NCBI GenBank assembly: GCA_905221605.1
Contig: CAJNDS010002180.1
Coordinates: 323,501 to 387,500 of the forward strand
From: Symbiodinium natans
Lineage: Eukaryota; Sar; Dinophyceae; Suessiales; Symbiodiniaceae
Length of the DNA: 64,000 nt
Reading direction: 5' to 3'
The translations under genes and the position numbers were made by a program. The notes beneath the pieces are model-generated. The model made no database searches, had not been told where the DNA came from, and saw only the letters and a program-made list of their open reading frames with translations. Positions 54,656 to 64,000 of this stretch are shown piece after piece (position 1 is the stretch's first letter; the number at the start of each line of letters is the position of its first letter).

Positions 54656-54886
54656 CTCCCCTTAGAAAGGAACACGTCTGAGCCACAAGCAAAGTCCCTG
54701 AATCGCAGAATGGCCACCGGCACTGGCCCCTGAGAAAGCAAAGGCTCCTTCCGGGATGTGCTTGTGTTTATCACAGGCTTTAGGACCCAAAAGAACCCTA
54801 GACCCTATAAACCCTGTACGTCTCCCAACCCTAAACCCGAAGCCCTAAGCCCTAAACCCTAAACCCTAAACCTGAAGCGCTCCAAG

Positions 54887-54959
54887 GTATTCCATATCCG
54901 CCTCCAAGCGACGTCAAGTGTGGCGATGATTTCACGCTCCTCATGGTCAGAGCCCGAGG
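54887..54959 (+). CDS. RCC1-type exon (VKCGDDFTLLM)
   Basis: CTCCAAG|G acceptor (a second AAG at 54907 is an alternative). Frame SDVKCGDDFTLLMVRARG; V-x-C-G-x-x-F-T-L-L-M fits the first strand of an RCC1 repeat. Donor GAGG|GTTAGG at the start of a telomeric block. First RCC1-type exon downstream of the FKBP gene. Confidence 0.65.
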
Positions 54960-55182
54960 GTTAGGGGTAGGGTTTAGGGTTTAGGGCTTAGGGGTTAGGT
55001 TTTAGGGTCTAGGGTTTAGGGTTTAGGGTTTAGGGTGTAGGGTTTGGGGTTTTGGGGTTTAGGGTTTAGGGTGTAGGGTTTAGGGTTTAGGGCTCAAGAA
55101 AGACAAAGGCATGCCAAACCAGGAAACACTGGGCAGCACGGAACAGTGTCTTGACTTGTCTTGCTGCTGTGACTGGGATTTA

Positions 55183-55358
55183 CTAGGACCCATTGTAGGC
55201 CCTTTTTTCAGGGTTTAGCCTTCCCAATAAGCCCCTTTAAACGAAGCAGGGCCACTTGTATTCCTCGGTTCCGCTCGGGTGTAGCTACCCTAAGCCCTAA
55301 ACCCTAGCTAGGCTCTAAAAGGGCACCCCTGTTTTTTCCTAGGTTACTCTTGGGTCTA
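55183..55358. mobile_element. Family C element, expanded by internal duplication
   Basis: CTAGGACCCATTGTAGGCCC ... TACTCTTGGGTCTAC. The right half is present twice, with CCCTAAACCCTAG between (55270-55315). Confidence 0.85.
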
Positions 55359-55682
55359 CTTTACGTCGTCGAGTTGTCACAATCAAGTACATTTCGACTG
55401 GCATCTTCACTCTCTTTGCCTTCCGAGTGGAGGCATTCCGTGCCTTGGACCCTGGAAGCCCCCCCAAATCCCGAACCCTAAGCCCTAAACCCGAAAGCCT
55501 GTGTTCTCCAAACCTAAATCCTTGGCCACGGTCACGGATGGGGAAGTTAGGGCCATAGTGGCCGTTCTTGAGGCCATGCTCCCCCCTAAAGTGCAAAACC
55601 CTAAAGTCCCACACCCGAAACCCTAAACCCTAATTCCAAAACCCTAAACCGTCCCTCGAAGCCGGGTTTCAAAGCTCAGCAG

Positions 55683-55761
55683 AGCTCTCGAGAGCCCTCG
55701 CGTGCGCAAGGTCCGCGACAGCCCAGACTGGTACCCGCCAGAAGAGGAGCCATGGACTCAG
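55683..55761 (+). CDS. Exon (VRKVRDSPDWYPPEEEPWTQ)
   Basis: GCTCAGCAG acceptor, open frame LESPRVRKVRDSPDWYPPEE then EPWTQ, donor ACTCAG|GTTTTG. The Trp/Pro/Glu-rich motif is highly protein-like. Lies among RCC1-type exons, so possibly the linker of the same gene. Family unknown. Confidence 0.65.
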
Positions 55762-56041
55762 GTTTTGGGGTGTAGGTAGGATTTCGGGTGTAGAGTTTAG
55801 GGTTTAAAGGGTTTCGGGTTCTGGCCCTCTAAGCCTGCCTAGACTAGCTTTGCACAAGGTTTCTTTCTCACGAGTGGCGGTCGTTTCGTTGGATGTGTGA
55901 AGCTACTTGACTCTCATGGGAGTGAAAAGTAGAACATGGTAGAGTCATAGGAACCGCAAATAAAGCTCTGCGCCGTTATACCGAAAATATGGCCCATCGT
56001 GAAATCCTAGAGTTTTGGGGGTTTTGGGGGCTTAGAAGTTA

Positions 56042-56129
56042 CTTGGAAGTTCATGGTACTTCGTCAGGGGCTTATCAGTGGGTCATAAGTGCAGTTATGA
56101 TTGGTCAATACGTACCATGCGCCTCCAAG
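56042..56129. mobile_element. MITE-like element, family G copy 5, internally deleted
   Basis: CTTGGAAGTTCATGGTACTT / CGTACCATGCGCCTCCAAG, 88 bp. It ends 19 bp before the RCC1 exon acceptor. Confidence 0.9.
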
Positions 56130-56148
56130 TAGAAGTTCGTGTTCCCAG

Positions 56149-56190
56149 GTCTCAACGGCTGTTCTGCTGCGGTGAGAATGGCAAGGGCCA
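56149..56190 (+). CDS. RCC1-type exon (LFCCGENGKGQ)
   Basis: GTTCCCAG|G acceptor, frame SQRLFCCGENGKG, then CCA|GTGTGG donor. L-F-C-C-G-x-N-x-x-G-Q is an RCC1 blade motif. The frame stays open to 56246 if the donor is not used. A MITE forms the end of the preceding intron. Confidence 0.75.
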
Positions 56191-56339
56191 GTGTGGCCGA
56201 TCCATGCAGCAGCAGCAGTGCCTTTCCCAATATTTAGCAGGCTTCTGAACCCTAAACCTTAAAGCCTGAACCCTCAACCCTAGACCCTAGACCCTAAACT
56301 GAACTCCATACTCTAAGTCCGCGTATCCCCCCCCCAAAC

Positions 56340-56720
56340 AAAAATGCATGACACAAGACACACACACACATACACTGAACATTGCGTATCACCATTTGTT
56401 CAAGCATGAGGGTGGCACAGGTCTAATACTCGGTTGGCATCTTCGACCCTAGTTGAAGTCAACATCGAGGCAATATATATATATATATATATATATATAT
56501 GGATGAACGCACATGTACATGTAAATATAGATACACAATCTCAAAAGTGGAAATTCATAGAGAATATAAACACAAATATACATAAAAATACAAATACGAA
56601 TACAAATACAAATGCAAATACAAAATACAAATTATACATATATATATATATATATGTGTGTGTGTACGAAACATGTACATGTACTAGCATTTTTATATGT
56701 AGTTTTTTCTAAACTACATG
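56340..56720. repeat. AT-rich microsatellite cluster
   Basis: (CA)n near 56360, (TA)n 56472-56500 and 56636-56655, AATAC/AAATAC repeats 56585-56630. The Ile/Tyr/Asn-rich ORF at 56434 is an artefact. Confidence 0.9.
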
Positions 56721-56763
56721 GTAGTTAAGGGAGTTCAAGCCCCTTTAGCTTGAAGCCTACGTA

Positions 56764-56800
56764 GTTGGAGGTTCATGGTGTGCTTACATCTGGGGCTTCA
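56764..56800. mobile_element. Family G half-element
   Basis: TTGGAGGTTCATGGTGTGCT matches the left arm only. Confidence 0.7.
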
Positions 56801-57223
56801 TGCAGGCAACTGCCAAACCCTAAACCTTGAGCCCTGACCCCTAAGTCCTAAACCACCTAAGCCTTACGCAAGCCTACACTCTACGCGTGAACCTTCGAAG
56901 GTAGAGAAAGTCCCACTTCAGGATTCTCCCTGTGACCTTTGTAGGTTGAACCCTTCAAGCGTTTAGGGTTTGGGGCTTGGGGAATTCCTCAAGGGAATGT
57001 AGGGGGCCATGTTAGAGTTAAATGAAGGGGGCCTGCACAACACCCGACTTTTTTCAAAGTTTGCTGCATGTACTAAGTCTTTTAACCATATAAGCGACCC
57101 CTCAACCCCGAGGCCCTGAACCTTTAATGTCTTAAATCCTAGCAGGGTTACCTAAACCCAAACCCTAAACCCTGTGTGGGTTTAGAAGTACGACGTTCGA
57201 TCGCTTGCCAGCTGTCTAGGCAG

Positions 57224-57259
57224 ATCTTCGCAGCGTGCAAGCTGCCAAAGAACAGCCAA
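57224..57259 (+). CDS. Short exon (IFAACKLPKNSQ)
   Basis: TAGGCAG acceptor and GCCAA|GTGCTA donor bound exactly 12 codons IFAACKLPKNSQ. Unknown; on the strand and in the region of the RCC1-type exons. Confidence 0.5.
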
Positions 57260-57545
57260 GTGCTAGGCCTGGGTTGCAGGTTTAGGGCTTAGGGCTTAGG
57301 GTTTTGGGTTTAGGGTTTGGGTTTTGGGGTTTGGGGTTTGGGGTTTGGGGCGCGGGGAGGGGGCGAGAGTTTTGGCACTTAAACCCTGAACCCCAAACCC
57401 TACACCCCAAGCCCCCAGGGCTTGGGGTTAAGGGATTCGGGTGCAAAGACCCCTCAACCCGTAATGTAGGGGCCTTCATAACTAGAACAGAGTTTTGGGA
57501 TTACTGTAGTATGCTTGTAAAGGGACTGTAAGAGAATATGATCGC

Positions 57546-57648
57546 GAGGACCCAGAATAGGCCCCTTTTGCTTGTTTTACAAAGACCCTTTAAAACCAAA
57601 AGACCAAAAAGGGCAACCTTTTTATTCTTAGGTTACTCTTGGGTCCAG
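57546..57648. mobile_element. MITE-like element, family C
   Basis: GAGGACCCAGAATAGGCCCC ... TACTCTTGGGTCCAG; the core CCAAAAGACCAAAAAGGGC shows a short internal duplication. Confidence 0.85.
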
Positions 57649-57699
57649 CAACCCTCCAAGCTTCCTCTGTTCTTCCCCTATATAACCCCTATATATATA

Positions 57700-58560
57700 T
57701 ATGGTCAGCCCCCCCCCCCCCCATGATCCACACCTATGGTTTTCCTGTCTTCGTCTTTGTCTGATTTTCTGTTTTTTCACCGGAAAAATGCAGTAAAAAC
57801 TGCACTGGAATACAAAAAGCTCTATTAGATTATCCTCTATAAAAACACTAGTGTTTTTATGTGCATTTTGCTTCTGAAACTTGTGTTTTGCGGCTCTATA
57901 ATATTTTAGAAGGGTAGCCATTTAGAAGCTTAAGGCTTTTCAGGGTTTTAGGCTTTAGGGGTTTGTAAAAATTTAGATGATCTGTGGAAGGCACCGGGGC
58001 TCCCCCAGACCATTTGCAATTTTAAGGATCCTTAAAAGGGGCAGCCCTTTTCAAATTTGAAGGGCTTTAAGGTATTTAAAGCCTTTCAAAATTTTCAAGA
58101 TTTAAAGGATCTTAAAAGGCTTTAAAGCCCTTAACAACCTCGAAACGTTTATCCCTTAAAAGCCTAAAATTCTTTAGAATTTAAACTGCCCGTTTACAAT
58201 TAAGGAAGTTACGGATTTTAGAATTGAACATCCTAAAATCTTTAAACTTTAAAAGGACAGCCATTTACAACTGTAAGAATTTCAGGGGTTTTACGGATTT
58301 TAAAAATCTTATATTGTCTGGGGAAGGCACCGGGGCTTCTCCAGACCATTGGCAACTTCAACAATCTCTAAAATCCGCAAAGGGCAGCCACTTAAATACG
58401 TAAGCAATTTAAGGTCTTTAAAAGGCTTAAACGGCTTAAAACCTTCATAATCCTGAGAATGCTTAAACAGAAGCTTAAAGATTTTTATAAGATTTTAAGG
58501 ATTTTTAATGTTTAGGTGGGTCTGGGGAAGCCCCAGTGCCTTCCCCAGATCATGTAAACT
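57700..58560. repeat. AT-rich unique stretch with repeated CTGGGGAAGGCACCGGGG cores
   Basis: A telomere-free, AT-rich block built of TTTAAA/AAGG-type words, with GGAAGGCACCGGGGCT near 57978 and 58322 in one orientation, and GGGGAAGCCCCAGTGCCTTC near 58518 in the other. A further reverse-oriented copy lies at 59430. Each core is itself imperfectly palindromic. Confidence 0.75.
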
Positions 58561-58599
58561 TGCAAAAACCCTCAAACCCCTTAACCCTAAAATCCAACC

Positions 58600-59880
58600 C
58601 CGAAACCCTTAGCTCTAAACCCTAAACACTCAGCACCAGACCCTAAACACTAACCCAAAAACTTAACACTAAGCCCTTAGCACAAACCCCAAGCACTTAA
58701 CATGAAACCCTAAACACTTAAGCACTAGACCCTAAACACGAAACCCTAAACACTCAAACACTACACCCTAAAAACTAAACCCTGAACATTACACACTAAA
58801 CCCTACACACTAAACCCTGAACACTAGTAAACATCCTTAAAACCCTGAATCCAAAAAACCAAACCCGAAACCCTTAACACTAAACCCTAAACACTCATAA
58901 ACACTCAGCACTAGACCCTAAACACTAACCCTAAAAACTTAACACTAGGCCCACAAGCCCCAAACACTTGACACGAAACCCTAAACACTTAAGCACTACT
59001 AAACCCTAAACACTCAGCACCAGACCCTAAACACTAACCCTAAAAACTTAACACTAAGCCCTTAGCACAAACCCCAAACACTTAACAGGAAACCTTAAAC
59101 ACCTAAGCACCCCTAAAGACTAAACCCTAAACATTACACACTAAACCCTACACACTAAACCCTTAACCCAAAAAAAAGCCGAAACCCTTAGCACTGAACC
59201 CTAAACACCAGCGTAAACACTAACCCGAAGAGCTTAACACTACGCCCTTAGCACGAACCCCAAACACTGAACACGAAACCCTAAACACTTAAGCACTAAA
59301 CCCTTACTAAACACTAAACCCTAAACACTAAACACTACACCCTACAAACTAAACCCTAACCATTACACACTAAACCCTACACACTAAACCCTAAAGCCTA
59401 AACAGAAGGATTTTTTAAGTTGTCAATGGTCTGGAGCAGCCCCGGTGCCTTCCCCAGATCATTTAAATTTGTAAAAATCCTTAAACCCCTTAACCTAAAA
59501 CCCAACACTAAACCCTAAACACTAACCCTAAAAACTTAACACTAAGCCCTTAGCACAAACCCCAAACACTTAGCACGACCCTAAACACTTAAGCACTTAA
59601 CCCAAAAACTAAACCTTAAACATTTCAAACTAAACCCTAAACATTAGACACTAAACCCTAAACCCTAAACAGTAAACCCCAAGGCCAGAACCTCGAGCCC
59701 TACTAAATCTAAACCTGAAACCAAAAACCCGTCGGGGTTTCAGATGCTTACTGTTTGGAATTTCAGAGTTTAGGGTTTTATTTGGGTTTTAGCCGAGCCG
59801 CTTGACCCTAAACCCTAAAACCTAAACTTAACACTCAACCCTAAACACAAAACACTAAACCCTGAAACCTACACACTAAA
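58600..59880 (-). repeat. Higher-order CCCTAAACACT satellite
   Basis: Degenerate CCCTAAACACTTAAGCAC and CTAAACACTCAGCACCAGAC units grouped into about 100-bp blocks repeated around 58620, 58890, 59000, 59190 and 59490. A telomere-derived satellite with ACACT insertions. Confidence 0.85.
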
Positions 59881-59891
59881 CCCTAAACACT

Positions 59892-60807
59892 AGATTTCCA
59901 GAAAAAATCTGGAGTACCCGGGCCCCGGACTCCAGACTCCAGATTTCCAGAAAAAATCTGGAGTACCCGGGCCCCGGACTCCAGACTCCAGATTTCCAGA
60001 AAAAATCTGGAGTACCCCCGCCCCGGACTCCAGACTCCAGATTTCCAGAAAAAATCTGGAGTACCCGGGCCCCGGACTCCAGACTCCAGATTTCCAGAAA
60101 AAATCTGGAGTACCCGGGCCCCGGACTCCAGACTCCAGATTTCCAGAAAAAATCTGGAGTACCCGGGCCCCGGACTCCAGACTCCAGATTTCCAGAAAAA
60201 ATCTGGAGTACCCGGGCCCCGGACTCCAGACTCCAGATTTCCAGAAAAAATCTGGAGTACCCGGGCCCCGGACTCCAGACTCCAGATTTCCAGAAAAAAT
60301 CTGGAGTACCCGGGCCCCGGACTCCAGACTCCAGATTTCCAGAAAAAATCTGGAGTACCCGGGCCCCGGACTCCAGACTCCAGATTTCCAGAAAAAATCT
60401 GGAGTACCCGGGCCCCGGACTCCAGACTCCAGATTTCCAGAAAAAATCTGGAGTACCCGGGCCCCGGACTCCAGACTCCAGATTTCCAGAAAAAATCTGG
60501 AGTACCGGGACTCCAGACTCCAGATTTCCAGAAAAAATCTGGAGTACTCGCGGCCCCAGACTCCAGATTACAGACTCCAGAATCTGGAGTCCAGAGTCCC
60601 GGTACTCCAGATTTTTGTTGGAAATCTGGAGTCTGGAGTCTGGAGGTACTCCAGATTTTTTCTGGAAATCTGGAGTCTGGAGTCTGGGGGTACGGAAATC
60701 TGGAGTCTGGAGTCTGGGGGTACTCCAGATTTTTTCTGGAAATCTGGAGTCTGGAGTCCGGGGCCCGGGTACTCCAGATTTTTTCTGGAAATCTGGAGTC
60801 TGGAGTC
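59892..60807. repeat. 49-bp palindromic minisatellite and its inverted copy
   Basis: Fourteen copies start at 59892 (period 49 bp; last unit at 60522 after a 42-bp unit). Each contains CCAGATTTCCAG then A6 then TCTGGAGTACCCGGGCCCCG. After an axis near 60582 (GACTCCAGA-A-TCTGGAGTC) about four units follow in the opposite orientation. The 319-codon minus ORF is a repeat translation, not a gene. Confidence 0.95.
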
Positions 60808-61025
60808 CCCCCCCCCTCCCAAAACCCCCTTCCCGAGGCCAAATGTGTGGATCATGGGCGGGGGGGCGAGCATATATATATATATATAAATAAATATACC
60901 TTATATAAACCCTATATGTAGCTATGAAGCCCCCTGAATGAGCCCCAAAGCACCCCTAAGGTTCCTTTTAAGGGGCATTGCGGGCTACTCACTATGCCGG
61001 TCGTCATCATAGGTCTGATGTCATG

Positions 61026-61283
61026 AGATTTTCCCCCTTATTTACGAACCGTCCTTAACATTTAGGGATTATAGTAGGGGGGTACTATGATCCCTAGTAC
61101 TACGAATTGCTTAAGAATTCCCCCCCTTCAATCATAAAATAAATATATTCTTCCTTATAAGGGCAGTATATATATATACATATGTATATATATATATATA
61201 TATTGTTTTTGTTTTTTTGGGGGGTTTCTTAAGCAAATCGTAGAATTAAGGATTGTTAGTGTAAAGGGGGGGGAACATGCCAA
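61026..61283. mobile_element. Family A element containing a nested family B element
   Basis: Outer family A: TTTTCCCCCTTATTTACGAA and TTAGTGTAAAGGGGGGGGAA. Inside, at 61100-61243, a complete family B element (ACTACGAATTGCTTAAGAAT / TTCTTAAGCAAATCGTAG) has inserted, itself with (TA)n. This sets the order of activity: A before B. Confidence 0.9.
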
Positions 61284-61297
61284 CTGGTGACCGCAAG

Positions 61298-61381
61298 TCC
61301 CAGGCCAGCTTGGCGCGTGCTTTAGGTGTTCCGGCTTCCACGGCCTCGCTTTCCAAGCTCTCTGGTTCCACCTTCTGTTGG
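61298..61381 (+). CDS. RCC1-type exon (LSKLSGSTFCW)
   Basis: GACCGCAAG acceptor, 28 open codons SQASLARALGVPASTASLSK then LSGSTFCW, donor TGTTGG|GTTTTG. S-G-S-T-F-C-W-G is the RCC1 core strand. An upstream ATG at 61277 overlaps the MITE end and is not a credible start. Confidence 0.6.
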
Positions 61382-61436
61382 GTTTTGGGTTTTGGGTTTA
61401 GGGTTGAGGGTTTAGGGTTTAGGGTTTGGAACCCAG

Positions 61437-61480
61437 AACCCAAAAAAAGGTGTAAAGGGCACCACTGGGCTGCCATGTGG
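61437..61480 (-). mobile_element. Family E half-element, inverted
   Basis: GGAACCCAGAACCC and AAAGGGCACCACTGGGCTGCC match the family E ends read from the minus strand, next to a TTTAGGG block. Confidence 0.5.
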
Positions 61481-61699
61481 TTGGGGCCCAAAGGGTCCAG
61501 GGTTTAGGGTTCAGGGTCCAGGGGTTTAGGGTTTAGGGTTTAGGGTTTAGGGTTTAGGGTTTAGGGTTTAGGGTCCAGGGGTTTAGGGTGTCAGGGTTTC
61601 GGGTCAGGAGTTTGGGTTCCCAGTGCATCAAGGTTCTGGAGAAAAATCGATTCCCTTAAACCCAAACCCCAAACCCAAAACCCTGCTGAAAGCATGTCC

Positions 61700-61826
61700 C
61701 TGGGATGTTCCCCCTTATACTAACAGCTCTTTAATAGGGATTCTAGTACCCCTATTATACTCCCACCCTAAACCCTAAACCCTAATCCCTAATAAGGACT
61801 GCTAGGATAAGGGGGAACATCCCCAG
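61700..61826. mobile_element. Family A element with CCCTAAA in the loop
   Basis: CTGGGATGTTCCCCCTTATA / ATAAGGGGGAACATCCCCAG arms; CCCTAAACCCTAAACCCTA occupies the loop at 61771-61790, absent from most other copies. Confidence 0.95.
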
Positions 61827-62181
61827 CTGATATTGGCACTTGGACGCCAAAGTGGTGCAAATGTAGTTCGACCAGCCCTTCCTTTTGCCGAAGGTTTTAT
61901 GGGGTCCTTCTAGGGTTTAGGGCTTAGGGTTTAGGGTTTAGAGTTTAGAACCAGTCTCGGATTTTGGTTTAGGGTTCAGGGTCGAGGTTGGATTTAAGCG
62001 TATCTTTCTCGAGATTACTTTCCCGACGGTTGAGGGGGCCAGCCTGGTAGTACAAATCCACCAACTCAATTGGGGACCCTACACCAAAATCCCTTAAACC
62101 CTTACAAACCCTAGGCCCTAGACCTCAAACCCTAAACCCTATCTTAATCCCTGAACTCTATACTGCTGGATCCTAGTGCAG

Positions 62182-62243
62182 GTTTCTCCTGCGGCGCGGA
62201 CCACTGTCTCGCCGTGGTCCGCCGCGTTGGCGCGCGCAAGCAG
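62182..62243 (+). CDS. RCC1-type exon (FSCGADHCLAVVR)
   Basis: CTAGTGCAG|G acceptor, frame FSCGADHCLAVVRRVGARKQ, donor AAGCAG|GCGACA (GC). F/V-x-C-G-x-D-H-x-L-A-V is the hallmark RCC1 strand. Confidence 0.8.
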
Positions 62244-62683
62244 GCGACACCGAGTCGGGCAGGGTTGGCCTTTCCTGGAGGTTTTGGGTTGATAGTTGAT
62301 AGGGTTTATAGGGTTTATAGGGCTTATAGGGCTTATAGGGTTTATAGGGATGAGGCACGATGGGCTACGGTTTAGTTAGAATGTAGGCTTTCATGTTGAA
62401 AGCTCACCTACGAGTGCCTCTCGCATGCTTGAGACCTCAAACCCTGCCAACAAATAATCTCTTTAAATAGATGGCTCAGACCCAAAGGGGTACTGTACAG
62501 GAGCTTGCTTTGGGCTTCAAGTACTCCCTTTTTGGTCAGTTCACTAGTTTATGCTGACTTCTGTGTCCGTCGTATACTCCGACCTTAAACCCTAAATCCT
62601 AAACCCTAAACCCTAAACCCTAACCCAAACAGGGGCCGGAATAAAGAGAGCTGACCTCATAAATACTCGGACCACTTGGAAAG

Positions 62684-62719
62684 GAGCTATGGTGCTGGGG
62701 CAGCAACGCCCATGGCCAG
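62684..62719 (+). CDS. RCC1-type exon (ELWCWGSNAHGQ)
   Basis: TGGAAAG|G acceptor and GGCCAG|GTGCGG donor bound exactly 12 codons ELWCWGSNAHGQ, a near-ideal RCC1 core. Continues the preceding exon in propeller order. The gene presumably extends beyond the window. Confidence 0.85.
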
Positions 62720-63029
62720 GTGCGGGCTTAGAAAAAGAAGGCTTACGGGGGGTGTTAGGGTTTCGGGTTTAGGGTGTAGGGAGCTTATGGTTAAACCCTA
62801 AACCCTGAACCCTAAACCCTCCTAAATTAAAGGGCTTTCGGGCCCAGGGGGTTTAGGGTTTCGGTTCTAGGGTCTGGGGAGGTGTAGGGCTCAGGGAGTA
62901 GGAGTTTGCGCAGTATAATTACCTCTTGTACAGAATACGCTTAGTAACCAGGCTTAGTCTCGTTGCACCAACCATGAAGGCAACTACCTACAGCCTCCAA
63001 AGTAGAAGCAGATTGCATTTGCGACCCTT

Positions 63030-63062
63030 AATGTGGTACCTATACACGAACCTCCAAGTACT
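63030..63062. mobile_element. Family G half-element (right arm)
   Basis: GTGGTACCTATACACGAACCTCCAAG, right arm only. Confidence 0.55.
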
Positions 63063-63139
63063 TGTAAATGCTTTGAGGGGTGTAGGGATATAAGTTGTAT
63101 GGGTTGTTGGGCGTACAATCTCTATCCCTAAACCCTAAA

Positions 63140-63480
63140 CCCTGTAGTGAGGAGTCCTAAGGCTCATGAGTGACTATTTCGATGTTGTCGCGCGCGCTCT
63201 GACGCACTCATGGAATCTTCCACCCTCAACCCAACACTCCAGCCCTAGTGGCTCGGTTGGTGTGGTTATCGTATTGCGCTTTGCACCAATTGGCATACTG
63301 CCAGATGTCAGGCATCACGCAAGCCGCATGACATGCGATCATGGGTTTGCATATGGTTAGATTTACTTGACACACGCTGTAGTGCACATAGTGCATAAGT
63401 ATATGTATATATATATGTGTATATATATATATACTCAAATCACATTATTCTTAACTTGGTGAGATGACTTCTGCACGAAA
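63140..63480. other. Unique stretch with (TA)n; no supported gene
   Basis: Unique sequence with short frames on both strands (plus SDYFDVVARALTHSWN at 63166; minus Tyr/Ile-rich through (TA)n 63400-63432). No splice context or family. Confidence 0.4.
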
Positions 63481-63489
63481 GAGTCACGC

Positions 63490-64000
63490 CACAACCCCTA
63501 AAACCCCCAAACGCTGAACCTTCTAAGCCCTGAACCTATAAGCCCTAAACCCCAGAAGCCCCAAACGCTATAAGCCCGAAACCCTAAAAACCCTACACCC
63601 TAAAAACCCTAAGCTCTCCCTCTTAACCCTAAACCCTAAACCTTAACCCCTAGGCCCTAAGCCCAAAAGCCCAAAAACCCTAAACCTTAAGCCTTAAACC
63701 CTAAAACCCTAGAACCCTTAAACCCTAAAACTCAAGAGCCCTAAACCCCTAAAACCCTCAAACCCTAAACCCAAGCCCTAAAACCCGAAGCCCTAAAACC
63801 CTAAAACCCCAAGACCCTAAAACCCTAAAGACATAAAACCCTAACACCCTGAAACCCTAAACCCTAAAACCCTAAAACCCTGAACCCCTAAAACCCTAAG
63901 ACCCTAAACCCCTAAAGCCCTAACACCCCAAACCCTAAACCCCAAACCCTACAACCCTAAACCCTAAAAACCCTAACCCCTAAACCCTGAAACCCTAGGC
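63490..64000 (-). repeat. Degenerate CCCTAAAA tract at the window end
   Basis: About 500 bp of CCCTAAA/CCCTAAAA/CCCAAAA units with frequent substitutions and 8-mer spacing. It runs to the window end, so its full extent is unknown. Confidence 0.9.

Noticed and set aside
59892-60530. CRISPR array
   Set aside because: The 49-bp units are contiguous with no unique spacers, invert on themselves, and lie in a eukaryotic intron-rich region.
59883-60842. 319-codon minus-strand ORF
   Set aside because: It is the translation of the 49-bp minisatellite; 49 is not divisible by three, so the same repeat is read in all three frames. There is no protein signature.
1-64000. Dinoflagellate spliced-leader sequence or retroposed leader relics
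   Set aside because: I found no stretch resembling the conserved leader in either orientation; absence here does not argue against the host call.

Overview
The window looks like nuclear DNA of a dinoflagellate, or a close alveolate relative. The sequence shows three things that point there. (1) Telomere-type heptamers (TTTAGGG/CCCTAAA, both orientations, exact and degenerate) recur every few hundred bases across all 64 kb. (2) All well-supported coding is on the + strand, as in dinoflagellate unidirectional gene clusters. (3) Exons are 35-140 nt and junctions are AG|G, with many GC and GA 5' splice sites, as known for dinoflagellates. The host call is inference; there is no rRNA, organellar gene or spliced-leader sequence to confirm it.

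There are almost no long ORFs. Genes are shredded into short exons inside introns of about 0.2-1.5 kb, and the introns consist mostly of telomeric heptamers, short inverted-repeat elements (MITE-like, at least ten families) and low-complexity tracts. The longer computed ORFs are mostly repeat artefacts.

Layout. 1-10 kb: weak exon candidates, three short segments ending in stops (one single-membrane-span, two hydrophobic), and two longer unknown exons (8446-8718, 9643-10068). 10.9-33.6 kb: many exon candidates, several of RCC1-repeat type (10972, 26837, 27850, 29898, 31044), ending in a terminal exon at 33452-33584. 33.86-51.55 kb: a secreted or organelle-targeted protein with a signal-peptide-like first exon and two tandem FKBP-type peptidyl-prolyl isomerase domains. 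Eleven of its exons were joined here in frame from 43981 to the stop at 51549; all ten introns between them begin with GC (7) or GA (3), none with GT. 53.0-62.8 kb: a further gene region with a 90-codon unknown exon and more RCC1-type exons (54887, 56149, 61298, 62182, 62684). 57.9-60.9 kb also holds a patchwork of satellite-like repeats, including a 49-bp palindromic minisatellite that turns into its own inverted copy.

Most interesting: telomeric heptamer blocks look inserted into pre-existing DNA. At least four are flanked by 10-24 bp direct duplications, sometimes of exon edges, and several sit inside MITEs. The two FKBP domains differ in intron positions, which suggests intron gain or loss after the domain duplication. 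Together this suggests introns built by MITE and telomere-repeat insertion.
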